Positions 16,502 through 24,701 of a stretch of DNA of 64,000 nt are shown piece by piece (positions within the stretch are counted from its first letter, which is position 1; every line of letters starts with the position of its first letter). The position numbers were made by a program, and so were the translations under genes. Location: the NCBI GenBank assembly GCA_015066715.1, contig SVNU01000002.1, forward strand, positions 1 through 64,000, read 5' to 3'. Below the pieces are notes generated by a model that saw only the letters and a list, made by a program, of their open reading frames with translations, was not told where the DNA came from and made no database searches. Source of the DNA: Ruminococcus sp. (GTDB lineage: Bacteria; Bacillota; Clostridia; Oscillospirales; Ruminococcaceae).

Positions 16502-16616
16502 GCCGCTGCCGCCCTCCGAATGGAGGGCACGGCGAAAACGTCATGTGTCCATATCTGCCAGTCGTAAGCATCACAGACGTTTTCGCCTGTTTTTTCTGCG
16601 AAAAAACGGCAGCGGC
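16502..16616 (-). ncRNA. four-arm cloverleaf inverted-repeat element, possible structured RNA
   Basis: A 115-base element inside the fatty-acid operon, between fabZ and accC. The closing stem is GCCGCTGCC (16502-16510) with GGCAGCGGC (16608-16616). Inside it are three helices with at most two unpaired bases between them: 16511-16517/16522-16528 (7 bp), 16531-16542/16576-16587 (12 bp, loop of 33 bases) and 16589-16596/16600-16607 (8 bp, loop of 3). All four stems are perfect in sequence. It is GC-richer than its surroundings. Function is unknown: it could be an mRNA leader element for accC, a processing site, or a small mobile palindrome. The strand given is that of the operon. Confidence 0.6.
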
Positions 16617-16632
16617 TTTGTGAATTCAACTG

Positions 16633-17067
16633 TTATTTTATCGCAAATGTAATTTCTGCAACAACAGCCTTTTGTCCGTCTACAGTTGCAATACCCTTTC
16701 CGACACCGATTGGCCCTTTAACCTTGATAATTTCAACTTCAAGCTTTAAAGTGTCTCCCGGCAGAACCTGACGCTTGAACTTTGCCTTGTCTATTCCGGC
16801 AAAGAAGCCAAGCTTACCCTTGTTTTCAGGAAGTGCAAGCATTGCTACACAGCCTGCCTGTGCAAGCATTTCTATCATAAGTACACCCGGTGTTACAGGA
16901 TGCTCCGGAAAATGTCCCTTGAACCAGAAATCATCTTCCTTGATGTACTTTGTTGCAACTACCCTTTTGCCTTCTTCAATTTCATTTACTTCGTCAATAA
17001 GAAGAAAAGGATCACGATGTGGAATGATTTCCATTATCTGCTCTTTATTGTATACTATTTCAGCCAT
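16633..17067 (-). CDS. fabZ: 3-hydroxyacyl-[ACP] dehydratase
   Basis: A 144-residue hot-dog-fold dehydratase of the elongation cycle. The family core [13 protein letters not shown] and the catalytic [20 protein letters not shown] (His and Glu) are intact. It starts 23 bases after the accB stop, in the middle of the operon. Confidence 0.97.
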   Translation of the reverse strand: MAEIVYNKEQIMEIIPHRDPFLLIDEVNEIEEGKRVVATKYIKEDDFWFKGHFPEHPVTPGVLMIEMLAQAGCVAMLALPENKGKLGFFAGIDKAKFKRQVLPGDTLKLEVEIIKVKGPIGVGKGIATVDGQKAVVAEITFAIK

Positions 17068-17090
17068 TTTTTCAAGTCCTCATTAAAATT

Positions 17091-17573
17091 TTATTCGATT
17101 ATCATTACAGGCTGGTCAAATTCGACAGGATTACCGTTCTCAACAAGTATTTCCTTGACAGTACCGTCAAACTCGCTTGTTACTTCGTTCATAAGCTTCA
17201 TTGACTCGATAATCATGATAACGTCGCCCTTCTTTACCTGCTGACCTACTGTTACAAACGGTGCCTTGTCAGGTGCCGGTGCTGCATAGAATGTGCCTAC
17301 AATAGGTGCCTTAACAACATTTCCGCTTGGAAGTGCTGCTTCGTTTGAAGCGTCAGCGGCAGGCTCTGCTGTACCGGCTGCCGCAGCCTGTGAAACCATG
17401 TTCATTACAGGCGGCATTGCAGGCATCGGTACTGCCTTTGTTTCCTTTTCAATAATAATTTCAGATGCACCATTTACAATTTTTATCTTTGAAAGACTGC
17501 CGTTATTAACCTTGTCAGCAAGTCCGTTAATGTCATCAAGTGTAAGACCGCAAGCTATTACCTTTTCGCTCAT
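17091..17573 (-). CDS. accB: biotin carboxyl carrier protein of acetyl-CoA carboxylase
   Basis: A 160-residue carrier. The N-terminal segment precedes an Ala/Pro-rich flexible linker (about 50-85), and the C-terminal lipoyl-like domain has the biotinylation lysine in IIESMKLMNEV. The Pro-containing thumb is present in part. It lies between fabF and fabZ, and shuttles carboxybiotin from AccC to AccA/AccD. Confidence 0.96.
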   Translation of the reverse strand: MSEKVIACGLTLDDINGLADKVNNGSLSKIKIVNGASEIIIEKETKAVPMPAMPPVMNMVSQAAAAGTAEPAADASNEAALPSGNVVKAPIVGTFYAAPAPDKAPFVTVGQQVKKGDVIMIIESMKLMNEVTSEFDGTVKEILVENGNPVEFDQPVMIIE

Positions 17574-17587
17574 ATCCCTGTTCTCCT

Positions 17588-18832
17588 TTAGTCTGTTATC
17601 TTCTTCATGCAGATTGTGGCATTATGTCCGCCAAATCCAAGTGAATTTGAAAGCGCTGCTTTTACAGGTGTTTCAACGCCACTCTGTGTGCAGTAATCAA
17701 GATCGCATTCCTCATCCGGAGTCTTGTAGTTGATTGTCTGATGAATAAAGTCATTCTTGACGCTGAGTGCTGTAACAACTGCTTCAACACCGCCTGCTGC
17801 ACCTAAAAGATGTCCTATCATTGACTTTGTTGAATTGATTTTCACGCTGTTTGCCGCATCGCCCAAAGCCTTCTTTACTGCCTTTGTTTCATACTTATCA
17901 TTAAGTCCTGTTGATGTACCGTGAGCATTTATATATGTGATATCTGAAGGCTCAAGTCCTGCTTCCTTAATTGAGTAAGCCATAGCATGTGCTGCCGCTT
18001 CTCCTTCAGGATCCGGTGATGTGATGTGGTAACCGTCACCTGAAGCACCATAGCCTGCAAGCTCTGCGTAAATCTCAGCACCTCTCGCCTTTGCATGTTC
18101 ATATTCTTCAAGAACAAGCATTCCGGCACCCTCGCCAAGTACAAAGCCATCTCTGTTCTTGTCAAAAGGTCTTGATGCGTCCATAGGGTCTTCTGATTTT
18201 GTCAGTGCATGCATTGTTGCAAAACCACCAAGAACAAATTTTGTAACCGCACTTTCAGAACCGCCGCATACAGCCGCTGTAAGATAACCGTCCTTGATTT
18301 TTCTGAATGCTTCACCGATTGCATGTGTACCGGATGCGCATGCTGTTGTTGTACAGTAGTTGTCGCCCTTAAAACCAAGCTTTATCGCAACTTCACCTGC
18401 TGCCATGTTGCCAATCATCATAGGTACAAAGAATGGTGATATCTTTGAAGCGCCCTTGTCAAGCATCTTTGAGTACTGCTGTTCGATAAATTCGATACCG
18501 CCGATACCAACGCCGATAAGCACACCCACCTCATAAGGTGAAATATCCTTGAAATCAGTACCGCTGTCCTTTATCGCTTCACAAGCCGCCGAAATAGCAT
18601 ACTGTGTGTAAAGCTGCATATTACGAAGTTCTTTCTTTTCAAGCTTGCCGCATTCAAGCGCATCATAGTTCTGAACCTGTCCTGCAACGTGAATGCCGAT
18701 GTCAGATGCGTCAAACTTTTCAATTTTTGAGATACCGCATTTGCCCTGCTTTATATTTTCCCAGAACTGCGGAACATTATTTCCAAGGGGATTAACTGTT
18801 CCAAGCCCTGTTATAACAACTCTTCTGCTCAT
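17588..18832 (-). CDS. fabF: beta-ketoacyl-[ACP] synthase II
   Basis: A 414-residue condensing enzyme for chain elongation. Thiolase-fold motifs are present: the active-site Cys in TTACASGTHAIG, the two histidines in NAHGTSTGLNDKYE and KSMIGHLLGAAG, and the C-terminal NSLGFGGHNA. ATG 18832 is chosen, with GGAAAGGAAA upstream; the frame continues to a TTG at 18850. It starts 27 bases after the fabG stop. Confidence 0.97.
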   Translation of the reverse strand: MSRRVVITGLGTVNPLGNNVPQFWENIKQGKCGISKIEKFDASDIGIHVAGQVQNYDALECGKLEKKELRNMQLYTQYAISAACEAIKDSGTDFKDISPYEVGVLIGVGIGGIEFIEQQYSKMLDKGASKISPFFVPMMIGNMAAGEVAIKLGFKGDNYCTTTACASGTHAIGEAFRKIKDGYLTAAVCGGSESAVTKFVLGGFATMHALTKSEDPMDASRPFDKNRDGFVLGEGAGMLVLEEYEHAKARGAEIYAELAGYGASGDGYHITSPDPEGEAAAHAMAYSIKEAGLEPSDITYINAHGTSTGLNDKYETKAVKKALGDAANSVKINSTKSMIGHLLGAAGGVEAVVTALSVKNDFIHQTINYKTPDEECDLDYCTQSGVETPVKAALSNSLGFGGHNATICMKKITD

Positions 18833-18859
18833 TGTATTTTTCCTTTCCAAAATTTATAA

Positions 18860-19594
18860 TTACATTGAAAGTCCGCCTGAAATTTCAATTACCTGTCCTG
18901 TAACATAGCTTGCATCGTCTGAAACGAGGAATGATACAACCCCTGCGATTTCTTCAGGAAGTCCGTAACGCTTCATGGCAATCATCTGAAGCATTGCGTT
19001 TCTCTGTTCTTCTGTAAGCTTATCTGTCATAGGAGTCTTGATAAATCCAGGTGCTACGGCATTTACATTGACATTTCTTGAACCGAGTTCCTTTGCAACT
19101 GTCTTTGTCATACCGATAATAGCCGCCTTTGAAGCTGAATAGTTTACCTGTCCCGGATTACCGTAAAGACCTGCAACAGACGCAAGATTTACAATTTTAC
19201 CGCTTCTCTGCTTCATCATGATTTTACCTGCAAGCTTCATCATATTGAAAACACTCTTCTGGTTTACATTGATAACAACGTCATACTGTTCTTCTGACAT
19301 TCTTGCCATCAGACCGTCCTTTGTGATACCTGCGTTGTTTACAAGTACATCAAATCCACCAAGCTTTTCCTTTACAGCGTTTACCATTTCCTCGCACTGT
19401 GCATAATCTGAAACGTCAGCACAGAATGTTTCACACTTTACGCCTGTTTCCTTTATTTTATCCACTATATCATTATCTTCAAACATACTCTCATTTAAAT
19501 CGTTAAGAGCGATGTCAAATCCGTCCTGAGCAAGTCTGAGTGCGATTGCCGCACCGATTCCTCTTGACGAGCCTGTAATTAAAGCTACTGCCAT
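18860..19594 (-). CDS. fabG: 3-oxoacyl-[ACP] reductase
   Basis: A 244-residue short-chain dehydrogenase that reduces 3-oxoacyl-ACP with NADPH. N-terminal nucleotide motif TGSSRGIGAAIALRLA, NNAG (in VLVNNAGITKDG), and catalytic Ser-Tyr-Lys (ASVAG, YSASKAAIIG) are all intact. It sits between fabK and fabF in the operon, with a GGAGGTAAGAAAATG start context. Confidence 0.97.
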   Translation of the reverse strand: MAVALITGSSRGIGAAIALRLAQDGFDIALNDLNESMFEDNDIVDKIKETGVKCETFCADVSDYAQCEEMVNAVKEKLGGFDVLVNNAGITKDGLMARMSEEQYDVVINVNQKSVFNMMKLAGKIMMKQRSGKIVNLASVAGLYGNPGQVNYSASKAAIIGMTKTVAKELGSRNVNVNAVAPGFIKTPMTDKLTEEQRNAMLQMIAMKRYGLPEEIAGVVSFLVSDDASYVTGQVIEISGGLSM

Positions 19595-19608
19595 TTTCTT
19601 ACCTCCGA

Positions 19609-20535
19609 TTATTTTGAAAGAAGCTTTTCTGCCTCTGCAAACATTTCTTCAACAATTTCCTTACAAGGCTTCACATCATTTACCATACCTGCAATAAGTC
19701 CGCAGAGGAATGAACCTTCTTCAAGATTACCGTCCTGAACAGCCTTTCTGAGTGAGCCGAGTGTGATTTCCTCAAACTCATCAGGAGTAATAGCACCCTT
19801 CATTTCGTCTGCCGCAAGTCTCTTTGCAAACTTTGTCTTTACGTTTCTGCATGGATGACCTGTTGTTCTGCCTGTTACAACATTGTCTGTGTCCTTTGCG
19901 TCAACAACAAGATTTTTGTAAGTTTCATGAATCTGACATTCTTCTGACGCTAAAAATCTTGTTCCTACCTGAACACCCTCAGCACCAAGCATAACTGACG
20001 CCGCAACACCTCTGCCGTCAGCGATACCGCCTGCCGCAATAACAGGAATTTCAACAGCGTCCACAACCTGCGGAACAAGACACATTGTTGTGTTTTCGCC
20101 GATGTGTCCGCCTGATTCAGTACCTTCCGCAACAACAGCGTCTGCACCTGCTCTTTCCATTCTCTTTGCAAGTGCAACTGACGGAACTACAGGAATAACC
20201 TTAATTCCTGCTTCCTTCCATGCCGCCATAAACTTGCCCGGATTTCCTGCACCTGTTGTAACAACAGGAACTTTTTCATCGATAACAAGCTGTGCAAGCT
20301 CCTCTGCATTAGGGCTCATAAGCATGATGTTTACACCAAAAGGCTTATCTGTAAGCTCTTTGGTCTTTCTTATCTGATCACGAAGATAGTCAATCGGAGC
20401 AGAACCGCCTGCAATAAGTCCTAAACCGCCTGCGTTTGACACGGCAGCGGCAAGAGTGCTTTCAGCAATCCATGCCATACCGCCCTGTATAATCGGATAT
20501 TTAATTCCGAGTAATTCTGTAATACGGGTTGTCAT
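19609..20535 (-). CDS. fabK: enoyl-[ACP] reductase II (FMN-dependent)
   Basis: A 308-residue TIM-barrel flavoprotein of the FabK/nitronate monooxygenase superfamily. It begins with LLGIKYPIIQGGMAWIA and holds GTESGGHIGENTT, IAAGGIADGRG and LGAEGVQVGTRFLAS, the FMN phosphate-binding region. Its place between fabH and fabG, with no fabI in the cluster, supports the enoyl reductase role over nitronate monooxygenase. FabK enzymes are typically insensitive to triclosan. Confidence 0.94.
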   Translation of the reverse strand: MTTRITELLGIKYPIIQGGMAWIAESTLAAAVSNAGGLGLIAGGSAPIDYLRDQIRKTKELTDKPFGVNIMLMSPNAEELAQLVIDEKVPVVTTGAGNPGKFMAAWKEAGIKVIPVVPSVALAKRMERAGADAVVAEGTESGGHIGENTTMCLVPQVVDAVEIPVIAAGGIADGRGVAASVMLGAEGVQVGTRFLASEECQIHETYKNLVVDAKDTDNVVTGRTTGHPCRNVKTKFAKRLAADEMKGAITPDEFEEITLGSLRKAVQDGNLEEGSFLCGLIAGMVNDVKPCKEIVEEMFAEAEKLLSK

Positions 20536-20564
20536 TGTTTTTTCCTCTCTCTCAATACTATTAA

Positions 20565-21557
20565 TTAATATTCAAAAATAATCGCACCAAATGTAAGACC
20601 GGCACCAAAGCCTACAAATCCTACCTTGTCCCCTTTTTTGATACGTCCGCTTCTTACCGCCTCATCAAGTGCAATCGGAATTGAAGCGCTTGATGTATTT
20701 GCGTGCTTGTCAAGATTTATAACAAACTTATCCATTGAAACCCCTAAATTCTTTGCCGCAGTTTCAATAATTCTGACATTCGCCTGATGCGGAATAATAA
20801 CATCAAGCTCGTTCAGGTCAAAATCAATCTTTTCAGCCGCCTTAGTAAGGGCGTTGGGAAGTGCCTTTGTAGCAAATTTGTAAACCTCTCTGCCGTCCTG
20901 ATAAAGGTAATGCTGATTTGATTCAGGAAATTCATCATCAACCTTTCCCTCACCTGACATAAACGCATTTGCCGGTGGAATTGAACGTGCAAACAGATAT
21001 TTTGCACCTGTTCCGTCTGCGCCAAGAAAGCTTGAATACATGCTTTCCGAGCGTTCAATAACCATAGCCGCCGCACCGTCACCGAAAAGCACACATGTGC
21101 TTCTGTCACTGTAATCGGTAATTTTTGTAAGATTTTCATTAGCTATAACTAAAGCATACTTTATATTTTCGTCTGTCTGGAGGTATCTTTTTGCCATGTC
21201 AATTGCATAAACACAGCCTGCGCATGCACAGTTCACATCTATTGTCATTGCGTTTACAGCACCAAGCTTACCCTGAATCACACATGACATTGATGGTGTG
21301 TAATAATCCGGAGATACACTTGTGTCAATAATAACGCCGATATCCTCAACGGATATGCCTGCCGCCTTTACAGCTTCCCGGGCTGCCATAAGACCCATAT
21401 ACCATGTCGGCTCACCGTCTGAAACATATCTTTCAACCATGCCAGTACGTGTTCTTATCCATTCATCGCTTGTATCTACAATCTTTGCGAAATCTTCATT
21501 TGTAATTTTTTTCTTAGGCAGATATCCGCCTGTACCTAAAATTTTAATTCCCTGCAA
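20565..21557 (-). CDS. fabH: beta-ketoacyl-[ACP] synthase III
   Basis: A 330-residue initiation condensing enzyme joining acetyl-CoA to malonyl-ACP. Motifs: DTSVSPDYYTPS, active-site Cys in DVNCACAGCVYAID, catalytic His in IPHQANVRIIETAAK and Asn in HANTSSASIPIAL. The frame is open to 21737, but GGGAGGA lies 6-7 bases before a TTG at 21557 that yields MQGIKILGTGGYLP, the normal family start; an ATG at 21575 overlaps the ribosome binding site and is less likely. It is the first gene of the fab operon and has its own promoter and operator-like palindrome. Confidence 0.95.
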   Translation of the reverse strand: MQGIKILGTGGYLPKKKITNEDFAKIVDTSDEWIRTRTGMVERYVSDGEPTWYMGLMAAREAVKAAGISVEDIGVIIDTSVSPDYYTPSMSCVIQGKLGAVNAMTIDVNCACAGCVYAIDMAKRYLQTDENIKYALVIANENLTKITDYSDRSTCVLFGDGAAAMVIERSESMYSSFLGADGTGAKYLFARSIPPANAFMSGEGKVDDEFPESNQHYLYQDGREVYKFATKALPNALTKAAEKIDFDLNELDVIIPHQANVRIIETAAKNLGVSMDKFVINLDKHANTSSASIPIALDEAVRSGRIKKGDKVGFVGFGAGLTFGAIIFEY

Positions 21558-21602
21558 AAAAATTCCTCCCAGCATTGTATTTCGTTGAAAATTATGGTAT
21601 GA

Positions 21603-21622
21603 TAGTATATGAAGATATACTA
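21603..21622. promoter_or_regulatory. operator-like palindrome in the fabH leader
   Basis: TAGTATAT and ATATACTA form perfect arms around GAAG, about 25 bases downstream of the -10 of the fabH promoter and 45 bases before the start. It is well placed to bind a repressor of fatty-acid genes. It does not match the FapR or FabT consensus I know. Confidence 0.5.
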
Positions 21623-21647
21623 CTACAGCATAATTTATCATTTTTTT

Positions 21648-21676
21648 ATTATAGTATATTTTTGAAAATTTTGCAA
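21648..21676 (-). promoter_or_regulatory. promoter of the fatty-acid operon
   Basis: TTGCAA (21671-21676), 17-base spacer, TATAAT (21648-21653) on the minus strand, about 90 bases upstream of fabH. Confidence 0.75.
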
Positions 21677-21784
21677 TGTAATAAATGATATTTATTTGGC
21701 ATTTTTCCAAATCGTTACATTTTACACAAAAAAGCACATGTTGTTTTGTGCAACTACAACATTTAATGAAAGAGGTATAAAATT

Positions 21785-22693
21785 ATGACAGCATTTTTAT
21801 TTTCAGGACAGGGTTCACAGTATCCGGGTATGGGCAAGGAAATTCTGGAAGCAAATCCGGAATTTGAATTTATTTTTGAAAAGGCAGAGGAAATTTTAGG
21901 ATATGACCTGAAAAAAGTAATGTTTGAAGCTTCGGAGGAAGAACTTTCACGCACATGCAATTCACAGCCTGCAATTATGGCTATGTCACTCCTGTGCTTT
22001 GAAGCCGCAAAGAAAAACGGAATCACCTTTGACGCAGTTGCAGGTCATTCACTGGGCGAATACGCTGCAATGGTTGCTTCCGGCATTCTCACCCTTGAAG
22101 ACGGCTTCAAGGTAATCAAGGCAAGAGCCGCCGCTATGGACAAGGCAGGCAGAGAAACAGAGGGTGCTATGTACGCCGTTATGAAAATGACAGCCGAAGA
22201 AATCGAAGCTGTATGCGAAAGCGTTGACGGATATGTTGTGCCTGTAAACTACAACTCCCCTGCCCAGACAGTTATTGCAGGTGAAAAGCAGGCATGCGAA
22301 GAAGCTGTAAAAGTCTTTGCCGAAAAGGGCGCAAGAGCAGTACCGCTTAAAGTATCGGCTGCTTTCCATTCAAAGCTTATGCAGGGTGCTTCCGATGAAT
22401 TCTATGATGCTGTAAAGGACATTACGTTCAACGCTCCGAATGTTTCATTTTACTCGAATGTAACAGGCAGCGAGCTTAAAGACTTTTCAGACATGCCGTC
22501 ACTTCTTGCAAAGCACATGGTTTCACCTGTCCGCTTTACATCCGAGCTTGACGCTATGACAGCTGCCGGAATTGACAAGTTTATCGAGCTTGGTCCTAAT
22601 AAGGTTCTGACAGGACTTGTAAAGAAAACAATCAAGGGCGCAGACGCTAAAAACATCGAGAATTTAAAAACACTTGAAGCGGCTCTTGCTTAA
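21785..22693 (+). CDS. fabD: malonyl-CoA:ACP transacylase
   Basis: A 302-residue enzyme that loads malonate on ACP. FLFSGQGSQYPGMGKE starts the protein, the nucleophile Ser is in AGHSLGEYAAM, and the catalytic His is in SAAFHSKLM. GAAAGAGG lies 9 bases before the ATG. It is divergent from fabH, across a 227-base shared control region, and is followed 35 bases later by a glycosyltransferase with no terminator between, so fabD may be co-transcribed with the surface-polymer genes. Confidence 0.97.
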   Translation: MTAFLFSGQGSQYPGMGKEILEANPEFEFIFEKAEEILGYDLKKVMFEASEEELSRTCNSQPAIMAMSLLCFEAAKKNGITFDAVAGHSLGEYAAMVASGILTLEDGFKVIKARAAAMDKAGRETEGAMYAVMKMTAEEIEAVCESVDGYVVPVNYNSPAQTVIAGEKQACEEAVKVFAEKGARAVPLKVSAAFHSKLMQGASDEFYDAVKDITFNAPNVSFYSNVTGSELKDFSDMPSLLAKHMVSPVRFTSELDAMTAAGIDKFIELGPNKVLTGLVKKTIKGADAKNIENLKTLEAALA

Positions 22694-22728
22694 ACTTAAA
22701 CCACAAAAAACACAAGGAGGTATGAGTC

Positions 22729-23535
22729 ATGTATTCGGTTTTAATGTCAGTTTATAAAAAGGAATCACCCGAAAATTTAAGGGAAAGTGTCATAAGCATG
22801 ATGCAGCAGACTGTACCTCCCGATGATTTTGTACTGTATTGTGACGGCAGACTTACCGATGAACTTTATCTTGAAATTGAACGTCTGAAGCAGAAATATC
22901 CTGTGCTTAATGTTATATATAACGATGTAAATTCAGGGCTTGGCAAGGCGCTTTCAGCCGGAATTGACTACTGCCGCCATGATATTGTCGCAAGAATGGA
23001 CAGCGATGACATTGCAAAGCCCGACCGTATGAAGCTGCAGCTTGAGGCTCTGAAAAAATACAGCGTCGACATAGTAAGCGGTACAATCGAGGAATTTTCA
23101 GGGGATATTTCAAATATTACAGGAATAAAGACACTTCCGGAAAAGGACGAAGAAATAAAGAATTATGCAAGACGCCGAAATCCTTTCAATCATCCCTGTG
23201 TAACCTTCCGCAAGCAGCAGGTTTATCTGGCGGGAAATTATGAACACTGCCCTTTTTTTGAGGATTACTGGCTTTGGCTTCGTATGCTCGATAACGGATG
23301 TACGGGATACAATGTCCCCGAAAGCGTCCTGTACATGAGAAGCGGCTCTGAACTGTACAAAAGGCGGGGTGGATTTTCATATACCATAGACGCCCTGCGT
23401 TTCAGAAAGAAAATGAAAAATGCAGGCTTCTGCAGTTTCAGTGATTATTTTGTCTCATGTGCCGCACACATAATTTTTGCAATAATACCAAACAGACTTA
23501 GAATGTTTTTCTATTCAAAAATACTGAGGAAATAA
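22729..23535 (+). CDS. family 2 glycosyltransferase
   Basis: A 268-residue GT-A glycosyltransferase. VLMSVYKKESPENLRESVISM starts the nucleotide-sugar domain (read as VLMSVYKKESPENLRES), DVNSGLGKALSAGID and the metal-binding DSDD (ARMDSDDIAKPDR) follow, with FEDYWLWLRML near residue 180. It resembles amylovoran- or capsule-type transferases. A strong AAGGAGG ribosome binding site is present. It opens a run of plus-strand surface-polymer genes; donor and acceptor are unknown. Confidence 0.9.
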   Translation: MYSVLMSVYKKESPENLRESVISMMQQTVPPDDFVLYCDGRLTDELYLEIERLKQKYPVLNVIYNDVNSGLGKALSAGIDYCRHDIVARMDSDDIAKPDRMKLQLEALKKYSVDIVSGTIEEFSGDISNITGIKTLPEKDEEIKNYARRRNPFNHPCVTFRKQQVYLAGNYEHCPFFEDYWLWLRMLDNGCTGYNVPESVLYMRSGSELYKRRGGFSYTIDALRFRKKMKNAGFCSFSDYFVSCAAHIIFAIIPNRLRMFFYSKILRK

Positions 23536-23537
23536 AA

Positions 23538-24692
23538 ATGGGATTACTTCAAAAGGTACCAAGAAAAGCCTGGAGCTTTTTAAATATTATAAATAAAATT
23601 GTCAGAAAAGACAGCAAAACTATTTTCTTATATTCAAATCTCGGCTTTTATGATAATGTAAAAGCAATTTTCGACCATCTTATCGAAAACGGCTATAATA
23701 AAAAATACAAAATAATTGTAAGCCTGAACGACTGGGAAAAATATACCGAAACAGCTGAAAAGAATGTAAAATATGTCAGCAATGTAAAAGGGCTTTTTGC
23801 TTTTTTCCGCTCAAAGTACTGCTTTTACTGTTTCGGAAAATATCCGGTAAAGCCCTCAAAAAAACAAATAGTTTTTAATCTGTGGCACGGTATGCCGCTG
23901 AAAAGAATCGGAAATATGGTTAAAGGACACGAGAAAACAGACTACAACTATTTTACCCATCTGCTTTGCACTTCCGAATATTTCCGTGATATAATGAAGA
24001 AATCCTTTAATGCGACCGACAAGCAGATTTTCATCTGCGGTCAGCCAAGAACCGATGAAATGCTCTCACCTGTTGCTGCTGAGGATGAAATAACCGTAAA
24101 GGCGGCTCTCGTCAGCTACGAAGCAAGATTTTCAAAAATGCTGCTCTGGCTTCCTACCTTCCGTGAAAATGAAGGCTCAGAGCTTGATATACTGTCAGCT
24201 GACAAGCTGTCAGAGCTTGACCGAATCTGCGGTGAAAACGACTGGTGCATGATAGTTAAACTGCACCCGCTTTCTTCATTTGATGTTTCAAAATGCAGCG
24301 GGTATAAAAATATAGGCTTTGCAAGCAATGCCATGCTTTCAGAGCTGCATATCGGCTTTTATTCGCTTGTTGCAATGTCATCATGTCTTATAACAGATTA
24401 CTCGTCAATTTATTTTGACTATATGCTTCTTGACAGACCTATGGGTTTTGCAATATCCGATATTGACAAGTATAAGTCTGACCGTGGTTTTGTATTTGAT
24501 GACCCTCTAAGCCGAATGCCCGGTGACATTATAACTACAGGAGACGAGCTTTTAAAATTTGTCAGAAAAATTATTGACGGTAAGGATGACTATGTAAACT
24601 CAAGAAGAAAGCTGTCCGAGCAGTTCAATAAATACTGTGACAACAAAAACTGCGAAAGAATTTTAACCCTTTTAAATGACCATAATTCATAG
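23538..24692 (+). CDS. CDP-glycerol glycerophosphotransferase family protein (first)
   Basis: A 384-residue TagB/TagF-type enzyme. The family signatures NLWHGMPLKRIGNM near 115-130 and CLITDYSSIYFDYMLL near 285-300 are clear, along with PTFREN in the middle. Members transfer glycerol phosphate or ribitol phosphate to build teichoic-acid-like chains at the cytoplasmic membrane face. It starts 2 bases after the previous stop and is followed by a paralogue, suggesting primer and polymerase roles split between the two; which is which cannot be told. Confidence 0.9.
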   Translation: MGLLQKVPRKAWSFLNIINKIVRKDSKTIFLYSNLGFYDNVKAIFDHLIENGYNKKYKIIVSLNDWEKYTETAEKNVKYVSNVKGLFAFFRSKYCFYCFGKYPVKPSKKQIVFNLWHGMPLKRIGNMVKGHEKTDYNYFTHLLCTSEYFRDIMKKSFNATDKQIFICGQPRTDEMLSPVAAEDEITVKAALVSYEARFSKMLLWLPTFRENEGSELDILSADKLSELDRICGENDWCMIVKLHPLSSFDVSKCSGYKNIGFASNAMLSELHIGFYSLVAMSSCLITDYSSIYFDYMLLDRPMGFAISDIDKYKSDRGFVFDDPLSRMPGDIITTGDELLKFVRKIIDGKDDYVNSRRKLSEQFNKYCDNKNCERILTLLNDHNS

Positions 24693-24701
24693 GAGAGAAC
24701 A

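Noticed and set aside
21575-21737. Upstream in-frame starts of fabH
   Set aside because: They overlap the promoter and operator; the TTG at 21557 has the right ribosome binding site spacing and gives the usual N-terminus.
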